The translations under genes were made by a program, and so were the position numbers. 64,000 nucleotides of DNA from Oscheius dolichura (Eukaryota; Nematoda; Chromadorea; Rhabditida; Rhabditidae). Location of the stretch: contig OW051496.1 of assembly GCA_932521035.1 (NCBI GenBank), forward strand, positions 372,001 to 436,000, written 5' to 3'. The notes beneath the pieces were generated by a model. The model was not told where the DNA came from, did not search any database, and saw only the letters and a program-made list of their open reading frames with translations. Numbering within the stretch: the stretch's first letter is position 1; each line of letters starts with the position of its first letter. Shown here one piece after another: positions 32,038-43,574 of this stretch.

Positions 32038-35000
32038 ATGGTCAGTTTGGCAGAGGAAATCCCCTACGCCGCTGTTGTCGACTCCGATAAGTTATCCAGC
32101 ACATGTTCTCATTGTTTTGCCCATTATAAGGTACTTTTTATGGAATTTTTATAGCAGAAAAAGTCAATTTTAGTCTCCAAACGATGTTAAAGATGAATTG
32201 AAGCCGTGTTCATCCTGCCACGTTTTGAATTACTGCAGTACGCGGGATTGCGCCCAGAAAGATCTTCTCCACCAGGTTTCTCTTCCTTTTTTCTATTTTT
32301 CAGTCAATTTATTAAAGGAAGAATGTAAATATTTCAAAAAAGCAGCCTTTTGCCCGGATGTAAAGGCCCGGATCGTGTGTCGGCTGATAATTCGGTGGAT
32401 TATTCAAAAAGACGGCGGATATAGGGCTTATAATGGAAGAACGTTCGATGATCTCATGGATCGTGGGTTATTTGGTGATTTTATATGGTTTTTTTCTATT
32501 TTCAGACCATGATGATATAGAAAATAACCCGGAAAAGCTGAAACTTTATGAAAAATGCTATGAAACTTTGGAAAAATTCATGGGAAGCGACGTTATTCCA
32601 GCAAAAGACGTCGTTCTATCGGTTTATGGCAAGGTGGGAGACCATTTTTGGGATTTAGAAATCAGATCGCTTTTCCAATTTGACAGGGCATTCACTTCCA
32701 CTAAACATTTTTAACACTTCCACTAAAAATTACAAAGTATCCCTAAAACAGTGAATAACTGGCGTGTCTTCCATTAAATTTAGTTCGTTCATTTGAAAAT
32801 TTAGTAGGATCTACAACCATTGAGGAAGAGGCTTATTGAATACTATAGGGGATCAGTGAAAAATTAGGCATTTAATCAAAAAGTTTGGATAATTTCCCGA
32901 GTTTCGGTGCGGACTTTTAGCTTATCCGAAGCTGAACAGTCTATTGATTCGTGTCCGCAAATTTCAAGCCTATTGAACTCGATTCGGGGGTTATTCTCTT
33001 CTGTTCGAAAACTGTATGTTAGGTCTGATGAAAGAAACGCTTACCTACATCTTTAGTTGACGTATTTCCCGCGCCTAGAGATGTCGTTGAATTGGAGAAA
33101 AGCTTATAGTTCACTATAAACTGGCTAGGCAAAACAGTCGAAAATTGATGAGAGGAGTTGAGGCGGTTTTTAGAGTTTTACGGCAGACTTTTAAACGAGA
33201 CTGGGCAAAAGAAGCGCTTCATATAGGCGAAATTTATATCTCCACAAATAAATCCTGCCTTTTACAGTACTCCGTCAATTCCATCTCCGTAATGTCGCAT
33301 TCTTCTAATTCTTACCGTCTCGGAACGGCTATTTACGTTGGGTAAGTTCCGCTTCTACAGTCCATTTGCTCCAATTGCTTTCAGAATTTCCGGTCATGAC
33401 CATTCCTGCCGCCCGGATTGTCATCTAATTCATTTTGGCTCCAAAATTGTCATGAGATCAATGAATCCCGAGGCGAAATACAGCCTAGACGTTCGTTTTT
33501 ACCCCAGAGAATTGTTACAATCATAATTTTTTAGCTTAAAATATCTTACATAGCTGAAAATCTGCCTACAACTTATAGAAAGAAGAAATTGAAGGATACG
33601 TGGTTCTTTGACTGCGCCTGCCCCTATTGTCAGGATGAAGAGCGGGTAAAATTCTATTTTTTTCATGTTTTGAGCCATTTATTTAGGATTTGTTGTGCAG
33701 ATCAGGGCAATCTCTCTGCTGTTCTGCTGGATTCATCCTTCCCAAAGAAAATCAGCCTTTGATTTGTTCTGAATGCGGGAAGGAGAGCTCCAGGACAGTG
33801 ACAGAGGTTAGATCATTACCTTATGAGTCTTTTTTCTTCTACTTTTTTGGTTTAGCGGTAATATGAAAAGGGAATTTCTTTTGAAACAGCGATTTGTGAA
33901 CATTGGAGGCAGCTACTTTCTAATGCTTTAGGAAGGCTTGATATGTTCTTGTTTGCCTAGTCTGACTGTTCCATTAAATTCCGTGTGTCTTAAAATATTA
34001 CTAATTTATTCAAAATCAAGAAAGTGTGACAGTCGTTGTGTTTTAGTTGTGCTAAATAAACGTTTTTAGCTCTAAAAATTGGTTTGCCCATAATTCAGGA
34101 ATGTTTCCAATGAAAAGAACCGATTTATTGGTGTCTACCACATAAAAATATGATTTTCAGATCAACGGTGCCAACACGATCTTGACAAAGTTTCTCAACG
34201 AAAAGGAGACGACTCAAATGATACAGAAAAGTGAGTTCAAGTCAAAGATTTCTGGCCCATTCTCTAGGAGTATCTAGGCATTCTCTGTATGTTGGAAATA
34301 TCAAAATTCTATGGTATTAGGGGGCGTCAAAAGTCTTTAGAAAAACGTCATAACTTTTTTATTTTCCACGCTTTCTGGGAGTGTCATATGGCAAAATGTA
34401 GCCCTAGACCTGAAAAAAATATGGTGCAGAGCCCAAGTCCGGAAGAGCTCACCTCCGGCTACAGTCCTCCGTCAAAGTTTGTCCAAAAACACCTTTTTCG
34501 TCATAGCGCTTGAGGTTTGAGGACTCCAGAGAAACGAAATGCAAGGAAAAATTCTCCGCTCTGAAACGGTCATTTTCCTCCCCTAAAATTTGAAAAAAGT
34601 GCTTTCGACCGAGCACAGTCCCGGTAACAAAAAAAAGTGTACTAAATGGCGCGCAGTGGGTTTTTGCACAACAGGATAGAAAGGTCAGGGGTTCGGATCC
34701 GCACGGTGACGGCACGCTTTTGCTTTTTTTCTTTTTGCTCCAGTAGCATTGCCCGGGTCTGAAATACCCTGTATGCACTTTTAATTGGCCGAAAAAGTTG
34801 AACAAATACGGATAAAAGTTTTTCGGTATAATTTACCCTTTCTTGACCCAAATATGACAAAACCTCAATCTACGTTCGAAAAGGTCTGAATTTAGCTAAT
34901 ACTTGGTAGTAAAACCAACCTTTTTTATTTTCTTTTGCAGCATTGACCACATATAAACTTGTGTTGTGCTCTAATATTCGCTTATGTTTTCTTTGGCAGT

Positions 35001-36169
35001 CGAAAATCTCAAATCATCTAAATTACTGTCGAAATTTACTCCAAAACTCCTTGAAAATCACGTTTTCAAGGGTTCTAATTTGTCGTTGAGAACGATTTTC
35101 ACATCGTAATAACAAAACTTACCCCATTTGCTGCTCTAATACCCGCGGCGATACACTAAAGACTTTTTTGAATCCACTTACTATTTTCGCTTTTTTTCAT
35201 TTCACCGTAGGTCTACATTAGTGTAACAAATGTTGCGCTCACACATTTATATTTCCCCCGTTACCTTCCAACGTTGAAATGGTTGTATCTGCACAACAAA
35301 CGCTAGCCAGACTTTGAAGAAAGCTTTTTTTTGCATCAGACGCCATATTTAGACATGGGCGTATCCCATACTGTGCTTTTTAGGTCTCTTGCCGTAGGGA
35401 AAATCTATAATCTAGCAAATAGCGGTCTAAATTAATTTCAAACAAGAAATTCTCAAAAGAGCAAAGCGACCTAATGGAAGACGGTAAGAACATGACTAAC
35501 ATAGCGGTGTTGATACTATAAACGCTTTTTTTTAATTCAAATTCCTTTTTACCTAGTTATTGCATACGATTCATCAGCTACTGAAAATTTATGGCTCTCC
35601 CAAATTTATGTTTTCAGTGCAACCTTCCGATGTCGAAATGTATGTGACTCTGTACAACAGGATGACCAATATCCTGTCTCCTTATAATCTCTATCTTTTT
35701 AACCTTTCCGGCTTCGTGTCGGTCCTTTCTCTTCATTTCAAACAAGTGGAATACGCCCAGAAGTGTACGTTCGCCAGGAAAAAGGCTATCGAGTGAGTTT
35801 TTCTCTCAAATTACGGTAAAGAGCCACAGTTAGACGGCCAAATGAACATTTTTCGTTAAACCTCGCCAAAAACTTCTAATTTCTCGTTTTCAGCCAACTT
35901 TTCCCTAACGGCTTCGATCAGGCAACATATCTCATGCTTATTTCCCTATTTTCCATGACAAAGGGCGAGGAGAATGCTGTCAACGACGTGAAAGAGGTAA
36001 AAAATTCATTATTTTATGCTCGAAGATCGTTTTATAGGCTCTGGACTTCCTGAAACTGTACTACGGCAGCGAACACCCGCAAACAGTGGAATTCAAAGGC
36101 TACTTTGACCAGATGAAGAAGAAATCCAAGCAGATAAAAGTAAAACAAGGAAAAAATTCAAAGAAATGA
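32038..36169 (+). CDS. SMYD-like MYND zinc finger / SET domain protein, ~475 aa
   Basis: Exons 32038-32130, 32174-32275, 32318-32462, 32506-32633, 33268-33341, 33385-33490, 33535-33645, 33687-33806, 34161-34230, 35557-35792, 35894-35996, 36038-36169. A MYND finger starts at residue 23 (CSHC, CSSC, YCSTRDC, HQEEC). The SET core follows with GTAIYVGISGHDHSCRPDC, the nematode-type variant of NHSCxPN, then LKISYIAEN and the post-SET cysteines FDCACPYC and LICSEC. The last ~150 residues are helical as in SMYD proteins. The family methylates lysines of histones or other proteins using S-adenosylmethionine; activity here is inferred. Between 34230 and 35557 the phases do not match (1 out, 0 in), so a small exon of length 3n+2 is probably missed in that 1.3-kb intron, or this copy is damaged. 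The C-terminus is lysine-rich. Confidence 0.87.
34645..34735 (+). repeat. tRNA-related element with T-rich tail (inside SET gene intron)
   Basis: A box-A-like TGGCGCGCAGTGG and a good box B (GGTTCGGATCC) lie about 45 bp apart and are followed by TTTTGCTTTTTTTC. The arms do not fold into a proper tRNA. Similar tails follow tRNA-like ends at 3566-3513 (minus) and 630-672 (plus), which suggests a tRNA-derived SINE family. Confidence 0.4.
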
Positions 36170-36226
36170 AGAATTTATCCAAAAAAGTGCCACAGTTAGA
36201 CAGCCAAAAGTCCATTTTTTAAAAAA

Positions 36227-36460
36227 TTATTGGGGACAGTAGCATTTCCAAGAACTGGTGAAGATATCTCCATCCAGAATACACTCCTCACAGCCGGTTT
36301 TAGGACATTTCGGCTCCATATCCCCGGTGCAGTCATAAGCGACCGCTGTATTTCTTTTACTAACTGTGGATGACGATAGAGAAACGAAAATAACCAAAAT
36401 CTGTATAGGGATAGTATTCATAAGAATGGTGAAACTCACAAGGAAGAAGAACAATTTCAT
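36227..36460 (-). CDS. Small secreted Cys-rich peptide, 64 aa
   Basis: Two exons, 36460-36440 and 36400-36227, give 65 codons. Residues 1-20 form a signal peptide (MKLFFFLILVIFVSLSSSTV). The mature part has six cysteines (DCTGDMEPKC, KTGCEEC, WKCYC), enough for three disulfides. I do not recognise the family. It ends 58 bp from the SET gene, tail to tail. Short and with only one intron, so somewhat uncertain, but the signal peptide and phase-0 intron support it. Confidence 0.65.
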   Translation of the reverse strand: MKLFFFLVSFTILMNTIPIQILVIFVSLSSSTVSKRNTAVAYDCTGDMEPKCPKTGCEECILDGDIFTSSWKCYCPQ

Positions 36461-37451
36461 CTTGTCGTAGGCCGCTATCCAGGGGGAAATGGCTTATTTT
36501 ATGGCAAAATGGAGATGTTTCAGTGGGGCCTCATAATAACCGCATCGATTCTTGGTGCGTTGTGCGAATATACTTTTCTGTACGAACAAAAGGGCGATTA
36601 GGGATTCTACGCTGGGGAGAAGGAAAATCTCATGGGAAAGCGAAATCTGAAGGCGTTTCAGTCGCGCTTCATAAGAATGGATTTCATTAAATAATCGACA
36701 ATGAGAAACCAATTGATGTAAGAATTCCAAGGAAGAAAAGACGGTACCCCATCCTCCAATTCCTCCTTCCAAAAACAGATCGAATACTTGGAATTTAGGG
36801 CCTATAAGTATTAGAAAATAGGGTAATTAGGATTGTGAAGAGAGTTCCGTAAATTATCAAACAAACAGCTTCAATTTCCCTATATCAGACGTTTCGGCGA
36901 TTGCCACCACTACCAGCTCCTTCCAAGCATCGAGTAAAGTGAATTCACCAGAGAAAAACTAATTGAATGTTTACAAGGAGATAGAGAACAAGAAATGTTT
37001 CAGCATACAGTTTTAACGGTTTTCAGGGTGGATTCCGTAATGTGGCTATCGTCAGATGAGGAAATAATGAAAACTGAGGCATAACTTGAATCCGAAGCAA
37101 TAGCAAGATGGATGAAGAAGCAAAACTGGCCTAGATACGGCTGTAGCTGTTTTGTCAAGTCTTTTTGATAAAATCCCACGAGAAGCCCAGATGTAGTGAA
37201 GAGTAACCCTGGCGCTTGACTATAAAAGTCTCCTGGAAACCTGAAAAATGACAAGAGCACTCCAAAAGAATCAAAATGGCAAAAAACAGTTTCTTTCAAG
37301 TTGTTTATAACTAGCCATCCTTATGATTTTTCTGTTTGTCCTGGGAGGTTCTATGAGTTTTTACCGCCAATTTTCCCTGCTCTTTGACCTTTCTCCAGCT
37401 CTCTAAAAATACCCTGACCTTTTCCCTTTTCCCCAATTTGTAATTTTATCC
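36461..37451. other. Possible degenerate coding remnants, unassigned
   Basis: On the minus strand two hydrophobic open stretches (37260-37030 and 36780-36500) have some coding look and could be pieces of a membrane protein. I could not join them with splice sites in a consistent frame. Confidence 0.25.
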
Positions 37452-37584
37452 ATGATGCCCATCGAGAGGAGCAGATCCCTTCCCGTTGAAAGTCGATCAA
37501 CCGGAACAGCGGGTTTGATATTTGCAGCCGGCGGGATATTAGCAGCTCTTCTGCCTGCAATTAGTCCCTTTTATTTTAGTTCGG
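37452..37584 (+). CDS. Possible first exon encoding a membrane segment
   Basis: An ATG frame of 44 codons (MMPIERSRSLPVESR…, then hydrophobic GLIFAAGGILAALLPAIS) ends at a good GTAAGC donor in phase 1. It may be the start of the partial gene ending at 43574, which would need at least one intermediate exon, or of another long-intron gene. No homology recognised. Confidence 0.35.
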
Positions 37585-38146
37585 GTAAGCAGCCTCGGGG
37601 CTTTTTATTAGGTATTTTTATAGCCAAAAATATTTAGAGAGAGAGAGGGAGAGAGACCCCCCACCCCGCTGGGTCAAGTTTAATCCGGCAGCATTGTTTT
37701 CCCGGCACCTTGTTGGAAGTTATGAATTATTCTAACTTGGTCATACCTTCCCGGGAGTGTTTTTACGGCGAAATCCATTCAAACGGGGCCCCTTTTTGGG
37801 ATTATTTCAACACCTTTAGTTTTTCAACAAGTACGGGCATATAATAAACCCCCTTCCTCTGCCTTCTCTTATAAGTTAGTCTAAACCAGAATTATGTAAA
37901 GTTCAGTGAATTTTTGAACTAATCCACAATTCAAGAGAGTAGCTCGTGGACCAGAAAAGACCATAGTTTGAACATATGGAAGCGGAAATCTTGGATTCTT
38001 ATTCCTGGGATCCCCTCGGATTGCTAATTTCTCATTCCTGTTCCAGTTCGGGGATAAAAACCAAGAAGATTTTGTTCCTCAATTTCATGAACACATAGAA
38101 ATTAGGCAGGCCACAGTTAGACAGCTAAATCGTTACATTTGGTTGT

Positions 38147-38258
38147 ATAGTCCGTTTCCAACCGAAAAGACGCGTAATTTTTCATTTTTGGTCGGTTTGG
38201 TGGCGCGAGGTTACAGAATTAACCTTTAGTCGCGGCTTTTCCGTTGGAAACCGACTAT
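38147..38258. mobile_element. Short inverted repeat (ATAGTCCGTTTCCAACCGAAAA)
   Basis: The left arm ATAGTCCGTTTCCAACCGAA is matched by CTTTTCCGTTGGAAACCGAC on the right, with an ~65-bp centre containing GGCGCGAGG. Single arms occur at 21127 and 55148 (TTTTCCGTTGGAAATGGACT). Confidence 0.7.
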
Positions 38259-40133
38259 ATTCTCATTTTCGCTTCATGATAGATATAAGATAACTCGTAT
38301 GCAGTACTTTGACAATTACAATATAGTCAGTTAGATAATAAAAGAACTGTAGGAAGCCACAGTTAGACAGCAAGTTTGGTTTGGATTGAAATTTGGCAAA
38401 GTGAAAATAAGATTTAGCCTCACCGCAAAGATTTTGGCACCAATCGAAAGAGCTCGTTGAAAATAGTTGCTTTTGTTTTTAGAGTAAGCAAATCCGACCT
38501 TTAATTAATGGGATATTCGCGATTTAGGCTTAGCTTAGGCTCACGAGGATGACGGTGTGAAGTGAAAATTCAATAACACAGTAGACCTAAGATATTAGTA
38601 ACAATTGATAGATCTCGGTCTAATTAGTAGCTTTTGTCTTTGGAGTAACCAAATCGGGTCATAAATTCGTGAGATATACGCTAGTTAGGCTTAGCTTAGG
38701 CTTTTACGGTAGGTTTTTGAAGTGAAAATTCGATTTTATCGTGTTCTAATGATTGTGAAGTTCCCCCTCGTCTGTTATCCAATAACTCCCTCCTGCTCTC
38801 CCAATCCAAATGTTTCCAACTCCTTTTAATCCCCTGAAACATCAACAAATCTTTCCACACACCCTTCTCTCCCCCTCTGCCCTTTCCCCCCTAAAACATC
38901 AAGGAGGATTTGTTTCTATGAAAACGAGGTGGTGGCAGCGGAAGCTAGACGGCTTCCTGATATCCCCATATTCTTTTAGTTCCGGTCTTTGACGTCGCCC
39001 ATCCTGAAATCGAAAACCCCCGTTTTCTTTTCCTTTCTCCCCCATTTTCCCCGATTTCCGAGCCTTTTATGGACAAAAGAGGAAGAGGAACTGGGTTCAT
39101 TGGATCGCCTGCTGCTGGTGACAGGCACTTTCCTTCGCCCTCTCTATTCTTTATTTAGTAACAATCTCTGGATTCTATTCTTTGCTCGGAGGAAACGGAG
39201 AGATTTCTAGTTTACAAGAGAAATAAACGCCACAGTTAAACAACAAAGAGCCACAATTAGGCAGTCAAAGATTACAGTAGCCCGCAAAGCTTTCCTAGTC
39301 ATCTTCGATAACCATCTAGCTTCTATTTAAAAAATTTCTGCCTTGTTCCATAATGATTGTAAATTCTCCTAGTTTGGCAGAAACACACTGAACTAAGAGG
39401 ATCCGTACTATAATTAGACAGCCAAAAGCTACAGTAAGACAGCTACTAGTCATAAAAATACTTAACGACCATTTTAGACCTCTTTTTTAGGATCAATTCC
39501 TCATTACAATTTAACATTTTCGCCCGTTCCATATGAATTATAAATTCTTCCAGTTAGTCAGGCAAACAATGTCAGGATTGGACGATTGGACGATACAGAG
39601 CCACAGTTAGACAGCAAATGGCGACAGTTAGCAGTTTCCAAAGACCACAGTTAAACAGCTGCAGCTTGCAAAACGTTTTTGAGAATTTTTGTTCCTGGAA
39701 AGATCCTCAATTGCCAATTTCTGCTGCACCCGTCCCCCAACTCCAAAATTCTGGGTGGGCATTTTGATTACATGGTTCTTTCCCTCTCCTTCCTCCATTT
39801 CCGGAACTCTTTTGATTGACATCGGTCCGTATTCAGTTGTCAATCATGGACCCGGAATGGCCGAGAATTTTTGCATAAAACTCATTACCGCCTTTTTCGT
39901 TTATAGCCAGGGATTAGAGCTGGGGGTCTTTGAGGACGGGGAAAAGGGCCGGAGACGTCATCTTCGTTTGTCCTCTTCGCGTCCAAGTTTAATAGGGCCG
40001 ACACACTCGCTAAGTTTATTGATATTGTAGTAAACAGACGGGATGGGGCGAGGGAGATCAGCCCAGGGGAGGAGGGGACCATAAGAATTTAGGGATGGAT
40101 AGGGAATAAACAGAGAAGGACATGGCTATTGTC

Positions 40134-40254
40134 CGATCCCCTGCACCCGTAAAGTCTCGGCAGGAAGATTATCTTTATTCAAAACAGTTACAAAGCTGTG
40201 ACGCTTTTATGAATTTGCTTTGCCGAGGCTTTACGGGTGCAGGAGATCAGACTA
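40134..40254. mobile_element. CACCCGTAAAGTCTCGGC palindrome, intergenic copy
   Basis: Arms GTCCGATCCCCTGCACCCGT and ACGGGTGCAGGAGATCAGAC flank AAAGTCTCGGCAGGA. It is the best preserved copy, ~120 bp, and has no coding frame. Confidence 0.82.
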
Positions 40255-40470
40255 CCATGAACCTTTGTGGCTTATAAGCACAATTTTGAGATAATTAGAG
40301 AATTAGAAAGTATCAGGACCCATTCAAAGCGTAGCATTGTACCCTGCTGTAGCAACTTTTGTGGAAATATTTCAGGGAAAGGATAAAACAATAGTTTCAG
40401 ACCCGTTCTTATTTTAGTGCCTGCAGTTCAGATAAAATCTTCATTATGGAAACTTTAAAAAAGAAACTAG

Positions 40471-43400
40471 GCCATACGATTCATTTTCACCTCACTCTTC
40501 TTCGAAATAGATGAATTCTCAATCACTTTTGCCGGACAAAACCTGGTTTACGATTACTACCCTTCAAAAATTAGGAGAAAATACGGGAAATGTGGATGTT
40601 TCCAAGGTTTTAGTGAGCCAATCATTTCTTGTTTTCCCTTTGTTTCGATCATTCTATTTCTTCCAATTATTTTCCAGGTCATCATTAGTTCAATAGTGTC
40701 GCCCATTCTTCCATCCTTATTTGCAGTTTTATGTTTCGGGTCCAGTTTAAAGGGAGCCTCCGGAAACAAAAAAATCAGGTCAAAAATGTATTTGCGCCAA
40801 AGTTAGCGTCCCCTCCAAATGCATTTTGACAAAAATTGACAGAAAATAGCATCAAAAATGGATAAAAACTAAAAATTGAAGCGTATGTAATGCGCCGCCG
40901 CCGCACCCGTAACATCTCGGCGGGGAGCACTGTAGCGCGCAATTTTGTTTCCGGGGGCTCCCTTTAAATTATGCTTTTATTGCAGTGTTTACTTCTCGAA
41001 CGGCAAAAAATTGTAATCCCCTATTTTTCCAATTTTCTTCCGCCGAGATACTGTAGTTCCTCTTTCTTCATATTTGGTAGCCGGAAAAAAATGTCCTTAT
41101 TCCTCAATTAATTCAAATTTTCAATGATTCAAGGCACATTGAAAACACGCGTAAGTCATAATTTTGCGAAAGTGTTGCATGCCAAACCCCAATAAAAAAA
41201 GAGAGACAACTTTCAAATAAGGTCTTCCTCGCGCTTTGGGGTCCTTCATCAAGTTCATATTCTAAATTTTATTGGAAAGCAAGCCATGTTTCAACTGTTC
41301 TATAAATTCCAAATGTGGAACCGGAAGTATTTATTGGTTTTGCCTAGTTTCTGGTTTTTCTCCAATATGAAATTGAACGAATCCTTATTTTTTTCGTTTT
41401 GAAGAGTCTTCAAACTATTTCCCTGATCATCAGTTTCACATCCTCTTTGTCAGCAGCACTAATTTGCTTCCCCTTCCCTATCCGAAATTCTAATGTTTCG
41501 GGATCCATTCAAATTTTCAATGGTAGACTGACAAAATAGAAAACAAGCCATGCTTCAATTAGTTTTTTTGAATTAGTAAAGTGCATTCCTGATGTTTTTA
41601 TTGTATTTGAGAAATAGCTTATGTTTCGGTTGGCCTAAAAAATTGAAAATGGGAAATCGGAGGCATTATGCTGACCTCCCCGCTTTGAATTACACTCTTT
41701 ATAAGTTTTTTCCAAGGTTCAACAATATTTTTATCAAAATTTGACCAGTTTATGGAGGTGATGGGTATATTTTTTTCCGTTCCGGGGCTTCTATTTCTTC
41801 AAATTCTTTTCCTGATTTTCAGTTGATGGCTCTTCTTTTCCCTTATCCCAGATTATAATGTTTCGGGTCGCTTTCAAATTAGTCCCTCATTAAAATTTCC
41901 AATGCATTATCTATTTCTCAAATACAATGTTCTATCAAAGGAAAAATCCCAAAAATCCAGTGGGAAGATCTAATTTTTGAATTAGATCGTCCTCAATTAG
42001 GTCCCGTTGACGCGCGGGGCTTCTTTGTCCCTATCTGATGTGAAAATTCTCTTTTTCCCTGCTATGTGGAGTTCTTATAACCAACTTCTCTTCTCTTCAG
42101 GGTTCCTCCGTCTGTTCCACTTACAACCAGCCCCAATTGCTCCTATTTCCTTCTTCCCCCTACGTAGCCCCCACCTCCCCACCTTGCCCCTCTCCCTCCT
42201 CCATTTAAATTGTTCACAATAGCCCCGCTTACGTGCGCTTTACTCTGAACTTGTTATCCCCTTCCAAAAAACCTTTATTCCCCCTGGAATCTCGTCAGGA
42301 AACCCAGGGATTATTATGTTTCGGCAGGGCTAGAAATTCTCTCCTCCTTACTATTTCTCTAATTTTATGGGTACTTCTTCCGTTCCTCTTTTTCCTCCCC
42401 GCCCTCTGTGTCTATCAATGACAACTTTGTTTTGAATGGGAGCAGGTCATGGCTCAGTGCGACTACTATTGAGCTAACTCGTCATTTTTACTCCATACCT
42501 CGAATTCGCCTAACCTATTCTGAACCTGGATAGAGGCTATTTTGGATCAAATTCTTCTATTCTCAAGACATAGAACACTTTTCGTTTCAATTAGGTAGTA
42601 AGTATTTCACCTGAAACTTTCTGAACTCAAAGGAGCGTTTGCTAATGTTAGAATATGGTAATTTTTTAGGCTTTGTTTAGAGGGTAAAAAACTTTCCATG
42701 CGACTAGTTGTTACTGGGATCCTGAAATATTCTTCAAAAATTTCCCACAGGTATTCTCCTGTTTCAAACGGTAACATTTATTTTTTTTTAAATTTAAAAC
42801 GCTTCCCTTATTGATCCCGGGCTAAGTAGATGATGCGAAACTTTTGTACTTATCTTTCTGAAAATGAGATGATTTTGTTTCATTTGGCTGGTAAATAACT
42901 ATCCAGAGAACCTTTGAGCACTCTGTGTCTACTAATCCCTGCTCTAGTCCGTAAATTTATTCTGTGAGATCACTTCTTTACTGTAATAGAGTCTGGGCTT
43001 GGTTTGTTCGGATTCTGTGAATTTTCACCATATTTTTGCGTTCCATTGCTGATATTTAGCTTCACTATTACCTTTGCTATCGTTTCTTGTCTGTCGTGAT
43101 AATCTTTTCAGTTCTGCTTACAGGATAAGATTATGTGAGCAATAGGCATTCTGTGGCCGTATGCAATCAACTACCCGGGCCCACCCGGGAGACTCCCGGG
43201 TACAAAATTGAGATCAAAATCCCTACCCGGGCGCGCCCGGGTGGCATCCGGATGGTTGATGGCATACGGCCACTGATGGGATCCGTTGATGTATTTACAA
43301 TTTTTGTTAGGAATAATTTTTAGACATTAGCCTGCATTTATAAACAGTCTGCTTCCACTAATTTTGATTCTTGCTCTATCTACAAAATATAATACATTTT

Positions 43401-43574
43401 TCGTTTCAACTAGCCCGTAAACATTCGGAGAGGAATTTCGAACGATTCTCTTTCCGCTTGGTGACGATTGTCTACAGTAAGTGTACCCCAAAGCCCCCCT
43501 CCCCTTCTCCTTCTCTAGACCGCTACGTGACAAATTATAGCGAATTACCCGGATTATACCCAGACACAAAGTAG
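40471..43574 (+). CDS. Unrecognised gene, 3' part only (three exons)
   Basis: Exons 40471-40606, 43414-43476 and 43519-43574 join in compatible phases (0, 1, 2/0) and end at TAG, encoding ~84 residues: …FFEIDEFSITFAGQNLVYDYY…KYGKCGCFQ, then ARKHSERNFERF…LVTIVYNRYVTNY and LPGLYPDTK. The intron between the first two is 2.8 kb and contains two inverted-repeat elements. The 5' exons are not identified; 37452-37584 is one candidate. No domain recognised, and no AATAAA close after the stop, so confidence is limited. Confidence 0.35.
40746..40968. mobile_element. Inverted-repeat element with TTTAAAGGGAGCC ends
   Basis: The left end TTTAAAGGGAGCCTCCGGAA is matched by CCGGGGGCTCCCTTTAAA on the right, with AAACAAAA/TTTTGTTT inside. 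Near 40894 an internal GCACCCGTAACATCTCGGC resembles half of the other palindrome family. Confidence 0.78.
43153..43273. mobile_element. Palindrome with GTGGCCGTATGC ends and CCCGGG core
   Basis: The ends GTGGCCGTATGCAATCAACT and GTTGATGGCATACGGCCAC are inverted repeats. Four CCCGGG-containing blocks lie inside, so the whole 121 bp can fold on itself. Confidence 0.8.

Larger units (their letters stand above)
37585..40470. other. Long non-coding stretch with dispersed motifs
   Basis: No defended exon. It contains an inverted repeat at 38147-38258, a CACCCGTAAAGTCTCGGC palindrome at 40134-40254, and about eight copies or near copies of GCCACAGTTAGACAG between 38108 and 39660. AGGCTTAGCTTAGGCT occurs near 38525 and 38690 in similar context. 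A long open frame at 39689-40030 may be chance. Confidence 0.45.

Noticed and set aside
36494-37299. Possible seven-helix receptor pieces on the minus strand
   Set aside because: Two hydrophobic stretches look partly coding, but I could not build consistent exon junctions or a start.
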